Shown: piece by piece, positions 46,885-60,675 of the stretch
How positions within the stretch are numbered: position 1 is the stretch's first letter
How the letters are laid out: each line of letters begins with the position of its first letter
DNA from: Baylisascaris procyonis
Lineage: Eukaryota > Nematoda > Chromadorea > Rhabditida > Ascarididae
Length of the DNA: 64,000 nucleotides
Direction of reading: 5' to 3'
Assembly: GCA_037389465.1 (NCBI GenBank)
Contig: JAZARR010000174.1
Location: forward strand, 1,922,001-1,986,000
Position numbers and translations under genes: made by a program
The notes under the pieces: model-generated
Seen by the model: the letters and a program-made list of their open reading frames with translations, nothing else
The model's database searches: none
Told to the model about the DNA's origin: nothing

Positions 46885-47095
46885 CTGGCCACGAAAAAGT
46901 GGATTTATTCAAGGCTGGGCCGCCGACCCGCCCTTACCAACAAGGGTAGAGGAGTTCACGGCCCGGCCATAATCTCCCCATTCTAGGCCTTTCACCCTTG
47001 CTCACCCGGGGTCATGGATTTTTCTATTCTGTGGCTTGGCTACAAGTTCACGCTGTGACTAGGCCACAGATTCTCCAAAACTTCAAACTGACTAA
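46885..47095. other. GC-rich island with several inverted repeats
   Basis: About 210 bp much richer in G+C than the flanks. Visible inverted pairs are CTGTGGC (47029-47035) with GCCACAG (47064-47070), GGGCCG (46917-46922) with CGGCCC (46959-46964), and CCTT/AAGG around 46932-46945. There is no open frame of note, and no tRNA, 5S rRNA or spliced-leader signature I can identify. It may be a structured RNA or part of a mobile element. Confidence 0.4.
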
Positions 47096-47926
47096 AATAA
47101 GAGCCTATTTTCGATGAACCCTATAGCCCGTTTTTCCTAAGACGGGAGATGATTTGTCTTAATAGTGATAAACCGATTCATACGAACGACGCAAGACTAT
47201 GCAATGAACATAAAGAAACACAAAATCATCGATAAGCACTTCCTACACTCTCTACCTTACACCACAATTGTTACCACACTTCACTGCAAACCCTAACAAC
47301 AATGCAAATATTTCTGGGCAATTGCATAAACAAAAAAAGTACAGCACACCTGTTAGTACTTTTGCACTGAAACATAAAAAGACTTGTAAAGCTACTGGCT
47401 ATATTCGATAAGCAGGCAGATTTGAAGTCCTTCCTACTTGAGGTTGCGTGTAAATTTGTTCTCAATATATTCATTGCTACTAAAAGAAAAGTAATACGGC
47501 CAATCATTTGCCAAACTTTACAGTGATTTCATGCCTTAGTTCATAGGCCACTGCCATAGTTTCTTGATGGAAACTACGGCTTTGCAATATTTCTTAATGA
47601 GATTTTTAAAATACTATGCAGCTCTATATCCATCGACGCCTTCCAATGCTTTTACCGTGTACGCTGTGAAGATGAACGTTGGGATCACGTCACAACCCTG
47701 GGAAGGTTTGTGGGCCTACATCTTTGGTGGCATTGCTTGCATCCATCTACTTCGAAAGTACCTGCGGTGTTTGTCTGGATGCACTTTCGTTTGTAGCATT
47801 ATAAAATTGTTTGTAAAACCGAAGTATTTAGAGTAAGAGCATATTAATTAGGATTGACTTCACTAAAAAAACATCTATTACAACTATGTTTTTACCTGGT
47901 AGAACCTCACCCTCGTAATTACAGCT

Positions 47927-48409
47927 TCATCTGTTGATTTCTAATGCCTTCATGCAAGATTCAAGTGTAAAAAAGTTTTGATCTTCATTAAAACTTTCAG
48001 TCAGCAGTACTTTTTGGACTATATCACCTAACAATATTGTTTCATTTGTTACGGTAAACCATTCATTGCATACGGTGAGCAACCCTGAGACAATCGGAGA
48101 TGTATTCGGTGATGTGAGACTCGTTGCAGAAGGCGATAACTGACATGGGTCGTATTCTTCCCTCAGTCTTAACAGCATCTATTAACGAGTGATCTACATT
48201 AACGAGTCATCTGTTGTGATCGAATGAGTTTTGTGATCGCAGTAATCGTAGTGATCTTTATTGATGCAACAGGTTGTATGCTCACACTTGTTTGATCTTG
48301 ATGTGGTATCTCCCCTATGTGGATTATGACCTCTCCATGCCTTCAGGGGCATAGCCAAAGATATAAATAGGCTGCGGTCTCGCTTGATAATCAGTGTGAT
48401 GTCGCTCAT
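47927..48409 (-). other. Unrecognised frames interrupted at a short duplication
   Basis: On the minus strand an ATG frame (48409-48194, 71 codons) and a second frame (48178-47927, 83 codons) are in the same phase, separated by a 15-bp stretch with stop codons. The interruption coincides with a near-duplicate of ATTAACGAGTGATCT/ATTAACGAGTCATCT at 48181-48212. A third phase across the same DNA also gives a protein-like stretch (PMSVIAFCNESHITEYISDC). I recognise no family. It may be a decayed gene, an unannotated spliced gene or chance. Confidence 0.25.
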
Positions 48410-50506
48410 AGTCGTATGAGTCTTCCTACTTGTTGCAAAGGAGTTTTTATTTGCTCCGCTTGTACGCCATCACACGCCAAAATCCGTTGCACCATCGAAC
48501 TCCAATCATATTGTTCGAGAATCTCAGAGCTCAATTCCATAGTTCCTCAGCTCCAAAGACCCTTTGCAGCAACCAGCACTATCATGCGATATCACTGAGA
48601 AGCCATTAGATATGACGACTTTATTAGCAACCACCTGATTAACACCTCACAAAGTGTATAAGTATGTGCCCGTATTTCTACTTCTTCTTAATGATCTTTG
48701 GTGATCATTGCTGCACAACATATCTATCTCAATGATTCTTAACGGCGATCATTGAAGAAGCAAGCCTCAATCATCGTGAGACACAGTTGGCAGGTCACCT
48801 GTTGAATGCTAATTTTATATGCATATGAATGGATCGATGGACAGTTGAATGCTCACGTCGACGAACACGGGCAATTTATGTGAATCTTATCTCCTCGTTT
48901 ATAAGCTCCCATCTTCGTAAATCTTCTATACACCCTATTTACCAAAAATAACAAATATTACAAGTTACTTCGTTCGGATATCAACCATTTCGAAGTTATG
49001 CTTCACTGTCGGATTGCTATGCGCCAAGTCTGCTTTCTGGGCATATTGGAGCGTTGATTCCAGAAAATTGCCAACAAACTTGCGACATAAGGTGTTAGGG
49101 GAGTACACATCCCTGGCCTAATTTTTTGGAATAGATGCCCATTTGAAATTTGCGAACAGTTAACACAACAGATGTTTAATACCTATGTAACAAAGTAATT
49201 TCTTGGAGTAATAAAATAACTGTTCAATAGCTTTATGAACATATCACTGCTACTATACTTCGCCACCCATAAGTCCATCGGATAACTATGTTTTTTTTTT
49301 TTTCGTGACTAAGAAATAACACATCTATACTTCTGTATGCGACATTCTTTCAATAATGTGGCAACGAAATTATGGATATTGAAAAACCCACTTCAATTGT
49401 GTTCGTTGTCTCGAAAATGGTATTTTAGCTTTAACAATTTGATCTTTCTTCCTATGCAAGCAGCTATTTCCACTAGGAATTTCTCTCATTAACTTCTTTT
49501 GTTCAGTAAGGTAATATGCGACCTTATTATAGTTGTTTATAGATGATTTCGTTGGAGACATTCAGATCATCGTACTTGATTTGGGCAATGTGTTTACTCA
49601 ACGCTATAAGTATTAATTCTCCTTTGAACATTTCAGAGTTGAATCTGTGAGAATCATAGGGAATAAATATACCATCGTTGTGTTGTTTTTTGAAGCGTTA
49701 AAGCCGCAAAGTTTGCAATATTTGGTGAAATGATCGCCCAAGCACATTGGTTATGCAAAGCATCGATCAAGATTTTGATTCGAACAAAACAAGTCCATCA
49801 AGGCGAATAAGTTCTCTCCGGTAGTCAGCCGTCCAGATTATGAAAGAAGAGGAGCTCTTTAGTGGACCACCGTTAATTTTCATCATGAAGAACGGTATAG
49901 TAGCGTAAAAGCATTTGAAGAATTAAACCCCATTCTAGTGCCGTTTAGGTACAGAGTTTTTAGCCGTTGAAAGGTTATATGAACTTATGCTCACAAATGA
50001 TTCAATTTGAGGACAACTGTTTTTTCATAGATATAGCCACTTGCAAAAACATCGCAGTTTAATCGTCTAAATATACCGTCTTTCCGGATTAAAATATCAT
50101 TATAAATATGCAAACTTCGTGGTTGGCGACAAAATGGGCGATTTGATCGGGTGGTTTTTTAGACATTTAAATAACTAGGCGTAAACAGATGAACGCAGCT
50201 TTATATTATGTAATAGTTCACAAAATTCAATGCTCACCAAATGCAAACAGCATAGCACAGCTACGTTAGCATTCATATGAATCTTTCCAGGAAGCATATT
50301 CGGTTATTCTTTAAAAATTGATTAAAAAGGCAATATACATCCTACTATATTTACATAGAGTGGTTCTTCTCGTTGCACTCACGTTGCATTCGCCATTCAT
50401 TACTGACCTCGTTAGTGCGCCGAGTGGCTGTGTCAGCTCTGCAACCAACTTCCTCGTGACACAGGCCATCACCGAGTTGGTAGTGGCGATTGTCGGGCGG
50501 TGGTTG

Positions 50507-50880
50507 ATGATTCCCGAACGGTTGTCTAAACCCAATCAGGACGGTCTACCGCGAGTTGGCGCTGAGGTGCGCTCGGAGATTTTCACATATAAACTGATCA
50601 GTGTAGTCGGTGAAGGCGGCTTCGGAACCGTTTTTGAATGCAGACGAGGTCGGAGGTAAGGAAAATGTTTTACAAGAATAATTTTTTTAGATGAAGCCAT
50701 TCTAACTAAGAAATTTATATGCAATGTTCAACGACATTATTTGCGAGTGATGGAAGCGAGTTCGTATCAGGAAGATTTAATAACTGCGATTATCTACTTG
50801 CTCAGTATAATGAAAGGCATCACATTTCTGACATCGCCGATTTATTCGTGTCTCTGGTGTAGTCATCATGAAAATCATGA

Positions 50881-50931
<51 letters not shown>

Positions 50932-53900
50932 AACATTTCTATCCCATATGATTTTTGTATCCCCAATTGTTTCAATTCCTAACATTTTATTTTTCAAATG
51001 ATGCATTTACCTCCAATATTGCCCTCCTAAATACTCTAATACCTTTGCATCTGATAAGTAAACCCAAGCAAAGTAGCTATCCCTACTGGTTTCTCAAAGT
51101 GATTGACGATGAGGTGCTTAAAGGATCTATGCAGTTAAAGTAGAAAAATACCGGAAGTGTTATGATTACAGCTGAACGATACAACTGCAAGCATATTTGC
51201 CCACTTATCGATCATGTAAGTGAGAAATTCTCCTCTCATTCAAAAACTTATCGGTTGATTAAGAGATGAAATAGAGGAAGTGATTTTCTTGAGTGTAGCA
51301 ATAACATCTACAACATCTTTTCGGCTTATGACTTCATATGTACTAAACAACAAAGTGAAGATTGCATTATCCAAGCAAAATTATTCAACGAGTAACATTC
51401 TAAAGGTGAAATCAAATATATAAAAAAAATCTGTTCAGTTATGCTGATCATCTGACATTGACAGTTACCAAAGAATCATAAATAAACTAACATAAAACTC
51501 TATAAAAAACATGTTGAAAGTGGGCACATCATGCATCAGTACATCACAATGAAAAGGTTTTCTAAGAGTTGGACGCATTATTTTGCAGCCTACTGTAGTT
51601 CATATGAAAGGTGTGAAATCTGCATTTTCCTTTCCATTTCAAGCCAAAGGTTAGTAGAACGTTGCATTTTAATTCTGTGGTGGGATGCTTTAAATTAAAA
51701 AAAAAAAGTTTTTTCCTTTCATATTTAGTACGTACCTCAAGGAACTGCTACTTATTTAACGATCATATCTAAGATCGCTTGGATCACAAGGCAAGGACAC
51801 TACCTGATTTTGATTCATTATGCAGACGCCATTAGTGGAATTAAGAATACATCTCTTTAATTAAATCGATAAATAAGAAAACGAAGAAAACTGATAAGTT
51901 TCATGTTCATAGCACTATTTAATCAACTGGCTCTCATAGGGGGATTCTACTCAAAAAGCATTCGCTATAAGCAGCAAGGGCATCCCCTAAGGGGGATTGA
52001 GAGGAGCAAGGAGGGCGGCGACGAAGATTCCCCACTTGTGCTTCAGTTCATGTGGTAATTTTGTCGATATGCATTGGAAACGAGCATCAGAAACGACCTC
52101 AGAGAAACTCTTCATGAAGACAACCGAATGCTGAATTATTATTCCTCGCATGATAATGCAACAAAAATATTAATTTTCATAAAGGGTTCAAAGAAACCGG
52201 ATTACGTGTTCGTCGTTATGCCGTTGCTTGGCAAAGATCTTTATACGTTGCAACATGAACAAATCAATCGGCGATTTTCATTGAGCACGTCGATTTTTGT
52301 TGCAACGCAAACTCTTGATGCAATTGAGGAGTTACATAGGTTAGTTGCATTCCATTTTTCAAAATCTTTCTTATCTGTTCATATTTCCCTTCAGTTAAAA
52401 TGCCCTGCAATGCAATGATAATCAAACATACCGTAATTTTTAATAGCAATCTATGTTACGGTATAATGGACTGATTTCTTATCAGAAAGTACGGTAGAGG
52501 TTGAATTACAACATATCTCACCTTTACATGGATCACATCTTGGAAATTTATAGAGACGATCTTTGGAATACCTGTAATTTGCGATGCACGATGCCTCGCC
52601 ATGTAAGTGCGCTGCTCACTGTTTAATCATTTAGCATTACAAAGCCTTTATTACCGTAAATACTGCAGATGTGGTTTCATTTCTCGAGATATCAAACCGG
52701 GTAATTTTGCAATCGGACGAAACGAAGATCATCAGCATCGAACAATATTCCTATTGGATTTTGGTCTAGCGAAAAGATATTCAGATATGGTAATTTTTTA
52801 ATTCTAGAACATTCGCAATCATTTCCGGCATTAAGACAGTCGCTCTCTTCGGCTAATGTGATATCATCTTGTTGATAAGCTGCCTTATTCCACTTAAGAA
52901 GTCAATAGGTCAACCTGCGATCAGACTCGCTTCCTATCGAAATTTATTCGATAGGCAGTGAAATTTGTACTGACCTATGTTTGCTTACTAAATGGCAATG
53001 TTTTTATTTTGAATTATGGTCTTCCTCTTGGTAGATATTTTTGATGAATTCATAGGAAAACATCTTGCACACGCTCTGCAATTTGCTCGATCTTTGTGGT
53101 GCAATGGCTAAAGCCACCAACCACCAATAGGATGATTTGCCACTTTCAAAAATTTTACAATTTAACCATCATACAGTGTTCCTTATCAATCACTCTCATC
53201 CGATGGGGTTTTCAAGGGGACACTGAAGTATATTCAGGAAGGAAATCATCATCCATCACGAGGAGAAGTCGGATGGCGTGGTACAACAAGATATGGCTCG
53301 TTGAAGGCACATCAAAGACTCGATCTCGGCCGAAGAGATGATCTCGAATCATGGTTCTATCTTTTAGTTGAAATTACTAGCGGAGCGCTACCTTGGCGAC
53401 GAGTAAATGGTGAGGAGCTATTATCTTTCGAGAGCCGCACGCAGATGTTTTTGTCAACAAATTTACAATCAGAAGTTTTGTCTTTTGCGTTGCGAAGATT
53501 TTAAGAACACGAATTACGGAGAGTATTGCACTCTTCTTCACACTTTGTGCAATACGAGCAATATTTCGATTATAAATTGATTGATAATAATCATAGAGGC
53601 CTGTACTAATAATTTCTGAACAAATGTCATCGATTTTCGATATGGGATCACACTTTATAGTGTCCTATATTCTCTTCATTACTTTGCAGTAGGATTCTGC
53701 TCATAATACTTACAGATGTTCAGTTAATAGCTAGCAGATTGGCTTTGATTTGATAAACGAATTCGACAGATTTTTTTAGTAAATAAATAAACGAATCATC
53801 AACACAATAAAATCGTGGATCCAATATAAAAATAGAACGAAAATTGTCAGTAAAATAGTGTTATGTCGAAATGATTAAGTGATAAAATGATAAACTACAG

Positions 53901-54982
53901 CACTGCTATTGCCAGCGTTGATAAGTTCAAGGATTGCCTTCGAGGAATGCTTTTAGAGCGAAGCATTGTGCAAGCATCGAAATTAATGGCACGTCAAGAG
54001 GGCCGTGCTCACTTTTTACGTGATTGCCCCAGGCAGTATGACGATTTGCTGACGATCATTGATGCACTTGTTTTTCAAGATGAACCTCAGTATCAGTTAA
54101 TACAGACAATTCTCAATGATGTAAGTGCTCTTTCGAAATGAAGCAACTCCAACTTGAGATTTCACCATGATCTTCAACTCATAACCTTAATGATAAGATC
54201 AGCGATAAGGATTAATAGGAAAGTGCTTGAAATTGCTTTACATAGAAAATAGAAGGTTGTTCTAAGTTCATGTATTAAGTTCTGAACTAAGTTCTGAAAA
54301 TTAAATTGAGTTCTAAAAAAAGTTCTAAATTCAATTAGAAATCTTCAAAACTCATAACGAACGAGTGAAGTTCAAAGATCGACTGCAACTAACAGTGCAA
54401 TGTACACAAATTTTGCCTGCAAAAAGTGAATTTCTTTTGCATTTTTTTATGCTCACGATGTTTTTTCTACATTAAAAATGCGGTTTCAAGAATCAATTAC
54501 AATCCTGAAAGGTTACTATGCCTGTATTCCCATAAAAAATTTTATTCTTTGGATTTAGTTGCAATGAAAATCCCCTAAATTGTGATGGATTTTTGCATAA
54601 ATTTACTTTCTATAATGCAAAAAATTTCCACTTTAATAAAATTCACCGTTTCAAAGTTTATTAAAAACTTTTTATGCGTTCGAAACTTTAAATTTTCTCA
54701 CTCATTTAATACGCATACTGTCCTCTTTCTTCGTTTCACTAAAATTAATCAGTTTCTTTCTTATTCTCTCTGATTTGAAAGTGATGAATACAACACAATA
54801 AGGAAGAAATTCATGTTTTACTTGTAAAGATTCGAGAGGAGAACGGAATCGATGTATTTACGCGATTTGACTGGGAAGAAGATGACAGCTCACCATATTT
54901 CAACGCCACAGAATCGACTTCGGTCGATACACTCTCACTAATTGATGAATCTGATAGCTTTAACGGAGTGAATTCTCCATGA
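50507..54982 (+). CDS. TTBK/CK1-superfamily protein kinase, frame broken in exon 2 (possible pseudogene)
   Basis: Exons: 50507-50655, 51124-51215, 52185-52339, 52669-52789, 53238 to about 53409, about 53975-54120, and 54830-54982 (TGA). The glycine loop is GEGGFGTV, the beta-3 lysine is in RIYAVKVEKYRK, and KHICPLIDH joins in phase to GSKKPDYVFVVMPLLGKDLY. The catalytic loop is FISRDIKPGNF, followed by LLDFGLAKRY, a TTBK-type RGTTRYGSLKAH and RRDDLESWFYLLVE, and a C-terminal ENGIDVFTRFDWEE. These place it with tau-tubulin-kinase-like members, a group much expanded in nematodes. Two oddities: exon 2 is 92 bp and its two conserved halves lie in different frames, about ten residues around alpha-C being absent; and the HRD histidine is Ser. 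The exon 5/6 junction has alternative sites. ATG 50507 was chosen because it precedes the kinase domain closely. Confidence 0.8.
50884..50929. repeat. (TA)n microsatellite
   Basis: About 23 TA units in the first intron of the kinase gene. Confidence 0.97.
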
Positions 54983-57900
54983 GAACAGGACGTTTGCTTT
55001 ATACGACGTCGTTATTTCAATATTCAAGTTGAGCTTTATTTTAACCACAATATGAGCATAGCATGTGACAGGCAAGTCACAATAATTCTAAGTTCTTTAA
55101 CTTCGTAAATTTCAAAGCCAAAAAAACTGGCTAATCCAAGACGCCTCTTAGCCACTTATATTGCACGATATGATCCAATTGGTGTTCTCTGGAAAAATTG
55201 ACAATTTCCTCATGACTGTCTTTTCGAATGGTCTTTAAAAAATTTTACGAAATAACTGCATAAGAGCATGATGACTCCTCATATTTCTATATACTTGACG
55301 TTGCATATAACGTGTTAGGACACTACAAGTATGTAGCACCAATTGAAGGCATTTGTCCATTAGATGTCTGTAAGTGAAGTAGTCACGGATGTTGGATGCA
55401 AGACTAGTTGAAGTGATTGAGACGATTGTTCAAGGTGATGCCCGTATAACTCTTTTGACAACGATCATCCTTAATGGGAGTTAAAATAATATCATTAAAA
55501 TCGCAAAGAATCACCCCATTTCCTTACTTATCAGTGATATCACTTGTCGTTCCGTCCTTTTATTTGCGTACCTTTGTAATTGTGGAAATGTGATCGCCAA
55601 ATATTAACACCGGAAACTCTCACGATAAAGCAATAAACTAAACGTGTTTCCTTTTCCACCTTATATACCATATCTCGTGTCGTTGAAGCTAACGAATTAC
55701 CTATAAACTTCAAAAAATTAGCTAATTTCAATAGCACGTTAGCCCTTGTAATTGACGCAGTTCACTCCTACATACTTCTTTTTTTGCTGTTCCCTTGACC
55801 CTCTTGAGCCGTACTGCTTCTTCCACGTTCTTCCACGAATCGCTAACTTCCACTGACTCGAGCATCGTTCACAAATACCTCGCACAATCCTTACAGTATT
55901 CCATTCAGTCTCTAAGCACCACCCCCCTCTTCACATTTTAATTTCGGAACCATCGACTATAAAAAGAACGGATTTTCTTAAAGCGATAACGCATCACGCG
56001 ATGCCCTATTCATCGATGTGAAATAGCCAATGTTAAAGCCACTCATTTACCCTTCTGTATTGAAGTAATAACAGAACAATGTTCTAGTAACAATTTAATC
56101 GCAATAAGAACAGCAATAGCAACATCATTCGGGCAGTCAGAGAAATAGAAACGTGCAACCATCATAACATCGTAGAGGGAAAAACGACACATCCCGCATA
56201 AAATATACGAATAGTGCGTGCTCTTAAATACAGACGTATGCAACATGGAACGGCGATTCTCAGCACACTCACTGGGTGGTCAAATCGTCGGCAGCGAATA
56301 ACAAAGACAGAAATATATAAACAGAACAAAGTAGAGGGGTGAAAACAAGATAACACACTCACACAACCATCGAGATTACCCCCCCCCCCCCCCCAGCAGA
56401 TGCGCAACTACAACGAATGAGTTAATGCACTGGCAAGGTACATTGAATTTATTGCCACGCCATGTTGCAGTGGCAAGATCCACCAATCCCTCCTCTAGAG
56501 ACTCCATTTCCGACCATTTCTGGAGCTCAATGGAAACCCCTCCCTAAATTTTCATGTTTTTGGGGCCCATCCAGGGGCCCTCTTTTGAAAAACGTTGGTA
56601 ATGACATCAAAGAAAACAAAACCCGGATTCATCTTTGACCATGGTGAAATCTGTGGCTTGACCTGTGCTCCTGTCACAGCCCTCTTTCAAAGTCAAAATC
56701 CCTCCCACACAGCATCACCAAGTAACTATCAACAAAGAAAGCACTTGTACAGAAAGAAATGGTGAACGATAAAAAACAAAAATAATACAGCCATTATTCG
56801 CAGACGACAGAGGAAATACACAAAGAGTATGAACAAAAATGACATTATCTCATCAGAACATTCTCTGATATTAAACGTATTCTGAACACCTCTTTAAGTA
56901 TGTAGAAAATTAGCAAGTTTAACTTTAGAACGCTGTAGTGTGCCCCAGATCATTACACTCTCCAATGGCAGGCAGTACAGAATGGCTTGGAGCATATTCT
57001 CATAACAATGGAGGAATAAGGAGTAGAGGGGAGGGGGAAGGATGCAAACTATTGTTTCTACGCTCATACAGCACATGCAGTACATACCATTTAAGGGGTG
57101 TGAAATGCGGTGTAACTTTACTTTCGTATTAACCTTGAACGAGAAAACAATAGACAAAAACTTTCCTATATTCTGGAAAAGTCATCAAGTTTATCAAAAA
57201 AAAAGAACCGACGAAGAACTTGCAGGATTTCGAAAAAACCGATGAAGAATTTTGAAGAAATTTTTTCACGTTCGTTCTTTGTATCATCCATCATCTTTGC
57301 AACTGTAAACCACAAAACGCATTGAACCTCCTCGAATAACAACGCTGTTGAACTTTTAACATCTTTGGGGCGAAGAAACAACTAAATAAACGAGAGAAAT
57401 GCCACCGCCAATACGGTTATGGCAAGTCGTACTGAATTTGTTGTCCTGTATTGCCTACTACAGCAATTCTCGTCAATGATCACAGCACTATCATAACATA
57501 ATCTACATAACATCGCGCTGCCGCAATATAGACCTCGCTATCTTCTTATATAACCTGCGGATAGGAACGCCAACCCCCAATATTCATTCTTAACGTTACC
57601 GCAGTTTAAGCCGCAGAGTATTAGGCAGATTAGGTACAATCACACCCTCGATGGAATTCTTTTATCGATTTCCGTTTCTTTTCAATTGGACGCCGATGAA
57701 AACTCTGCTGCACTATTTATCCCTTTTCATAATTGTTCCGGTTTCGAGACCGACGTTAGCAAAAACCGTTCCGCAAAATTCTGAACACCTCAAAGATCAA
57801 AGAATAAAAGTCACTAAAGCATTTGCTGAAAATTCCCCACGCAATTAGATAGCTGAAATCGACGAATTCGAGAAAACAACGCGTACAATAATAAAGTACA

Positions 57901-58119
57901 AAGAAAAATATCAAAATAGCCAAATGATATAAAAAGAAAAAAATAACAAAATAAGAAACATACATATAAAAAATCAAATTCACTATGGACGTTCGCTCAG
58001 GAAATAAATAAAAAATGTGGTAAGTAAAGATATGAGCAACAAAGACTTCTGTTCACTCCTCGATTTGTTCTCGTTCAAAGTTTAACTGTTCAAAGCCTTT
58101 GCTACCACTCATCCTTCAA
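54983..58119. other. Intergenic region between convergent kinase and NUP96 genes
   Basis: 3.1 kb with no supported gene. There is a C-run at about 56380-56395 and a small GC-rich patch, GGGGCCCATCCAGGGGCCC, at about 56563-56581. Open frames (56938-57245 plus, 57166-57381 and 57756-57983 minus, 57651-57848 plus) show no known motif. Both neighbours end here, so 3' UTRs are expected at each side. Confidence 0.5.
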
Positions 58120-60607
58120 CTAGTTAAATTCCCTATTCACATCCGTTTCATCATGCAGTGAGAGCAAATATTCAACAAAGATTTGAAGGAAAAGATCAAA
58201 ATCTGAAACATTCAATTCTCACTTCAAAGACAACTCGTCTACTTTCTATCACCTTCCAACCGTTTCGCCCACATTGTCCTCTTATTATATGCAAAATAAC
58301 AGAGAGCAGAATCATAAAAAATACCTATTCAATAATGAGAGCATCAAATGCCAAATTCAAAGCCATTGCTACGGATTGCAGCAGTTGCAGCATTGCATGT
58401 AGCTTGCAATGCCTCTTCCATCGAGAACGGCATATCGACCAACTGCTTCGATTCAAAACGAGCGATTATCTCATAAACCAACCGCGACATCATCGAAATA
58501 CTTAATCTAAAAGTGTACAATCAATCTATCAACCGTGAAATCACATTATAAAAAATTTGAGGCTAGGAATAGCGATGATGGACAGCACCCCAAGTGATCG
58601 GAGATGAACATATCGGAATACAAACTGAACAATGTTAAAGAACTAGTTGAAATAAAAAAAGATAAAAGAACAAGCGGAAAAAGCAAAACGAGCTCTGCCA
58701 AAAAATTGAGGATGCTTTTATGAAGAAATATGCGATAACACTGAGTGAGGAAAAACAGCAACTTCAATTCTTACATCTCATAATTGCTAGCAAATGATCA
58801 CCTACTCTCCCCCTATTTCCCACCTTCCTCCTCTCTAAGGTGCGAATAATAACAGGTACCAAATAGTCTTAGCATTACTCTTTAACAATCTACCACAAAA
58901 CTACTTTACTTTAAGGAAGTAGCCAACACAGTGCAAGTATTTACTGTAACGGCCAATCTCACAACAAATAAGACAAGGAGCTACGACATAAAGCAAGATA
59001 TAATCACAGTAAATGCGGCAACTAAAGAAATAAAGAGGCATACGATTGAAGGGGTGTCTTGGCTGACATTGAGCAAAGTCGTGGTTCAAGTGAACGAGCC
59101 AAATCCAAAAGACTTTCCACCTACAATAGAATATTCTTAATACACTTGACATGCAGAGGCCCCTTAACGATGATAAAAACGTTGTATATTTAGTCAGGGC
59201 TAAAAAAGGGCATCCATGCCCTTATCCATTCTCCCACTTATAAACATAGAAAAATCCATTATGAAATGAACAAATTAGTATTTTTCAAAAAATTACTGCG
59301 TAAGAGGAGAATGGAAAAGAAAATAGAGTCCATTTTTATATATGCCATCAACAACAACAACAATAAACTCTTTCATTGCTAAGGGAGCTGAGGTGATTGA
59401 CCACGAAAACAATTGCAACGGCATGAGTGACGATTACAACCAATACCCCCCTACCACTATGAGCAAATGCAAGAATCCGGTAATCTCGGAAAACAATGCA
59501 AATTTTATTGTCGTTTTTGCATTCACTACATGAATATAATATAAGTCAGCACAACACTTCCCAGTTATAAAATTCTGATCGCCACTAGTTTCGACTCGCC
59601 CACACTATCCTCGTTATCTTCTCGCTCACTACAATTCTTCAAAAATCCACGCCCTACTCAAATGGAAAGGCGGGAGGGGGGGAGAGTATGGAGAGATAGC
59701 ATTTTCACCAATACCTTTATTTCATTCTAATCGATACTTGTCTCCGACTTTTAAATGTTCCAATCGTTTAGTTCTGCAAAAGTGAAACAAAGCCAATGAA
59801 CGTCCTCCACAGAAATCTTGGTTACATATCCAGCATTAACCAAAAGTGTTCCCCGCAGGTAACAAATACCCCATAGGCTCGAATAAAATGCCACAATTGT
59901 CGCAGCGAGACTATTTACTGAAAAGTGTTCCGTGAATTGAACCGCTAACAGAGAAACAAAAATGAAACGAACATGCGATTCATCGCTGATCTCATGTATA
60001 CCCTCCTTCATATGGTGATAGTCAGCATACACTTGACCTCGTGGTCCCCAACAAGGTATCTTATCACACTTCGCTTCGAATCGCTCCACAAGCCGCCCGA
60101 GAAATTCGTGATCACCTAAAACAGCAGAACAATGTCCAGAAATTAGGCATTCATCCAACAACTTGAGTTTAATTAGCGTCATATCTCGAAAACCGTACCA
60201 TCAGTAATTGCAGTGGAATAGAAATCCCAAAAAAAGCGAGTGAATTGCATTACAGCCATTCAATAGGCACATTGCTCACATTGTTCGGCCATCAACTAAA
60301 GAAAAGCCGATTTTTGTTCAAACCTGATGGCAAGGACACAACCGCAGCATAAAACCACAATTTCGAGTAATTTTTGACAGCACACAGAAGTAAAAGACAT
60401 GGAGCTGGAGAGATATAAAGCAAAGGTAGCAAAAATAAGGTACGGTCGTCACCCCTATCGCCTCTGAAAAAATTAGCTGTTTCGGTATAACCAGACCGCT
60501 GATCATTCTTCCCACAGTCCCCTGCCCTAATACTCTCTCTTCGCCCTTCTCTCCTCCCTCACCCAGCCAGGTCGGAAACAGGATGAATGAAAGAATCTCA
60601 ACCAAAG

Positions 60608-60675
<68 letters not shown>

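Larger units (their letters stand above)
46244..50506. other. 4.2-kb intergenic region with a GC-rich island
   Basis: Lies between divergently transcribed SNU13 (-) and the kinase gene (+). It contains the GC-rich block at 46885-47095 and the ambiguous minus-strand frames at 47927-48409. The rest, including frames at 47271-47836 and 49370-49561, shows nothing I recognise. The SNU13 promoter should lie just above 46243, but no TATA box is clear. Confidence 0.5.

Noticed and set aside
50318..50506. Upstream extension of the kinase first exon from a TTG
   Set aside because: No homology before the ATG at 50507; TTG starts are not expected in nematode nuclear genes.
53410..53504. Read-through of kinase exon 5 to the TAA at 53504
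   Set aside because: A good GTGAGG donor at 53410 joins in phase to 53975, restoring kinase C-lobe sequence (PRQYDDLLTIIDALVF); the read-through adds unrelated residues.
58931..59140. 69-codon plus-strand frame, protein-like composition
   Set aside because: Lies within the NUP96 intron on the opposite strand, with no recognised motif or splice context.
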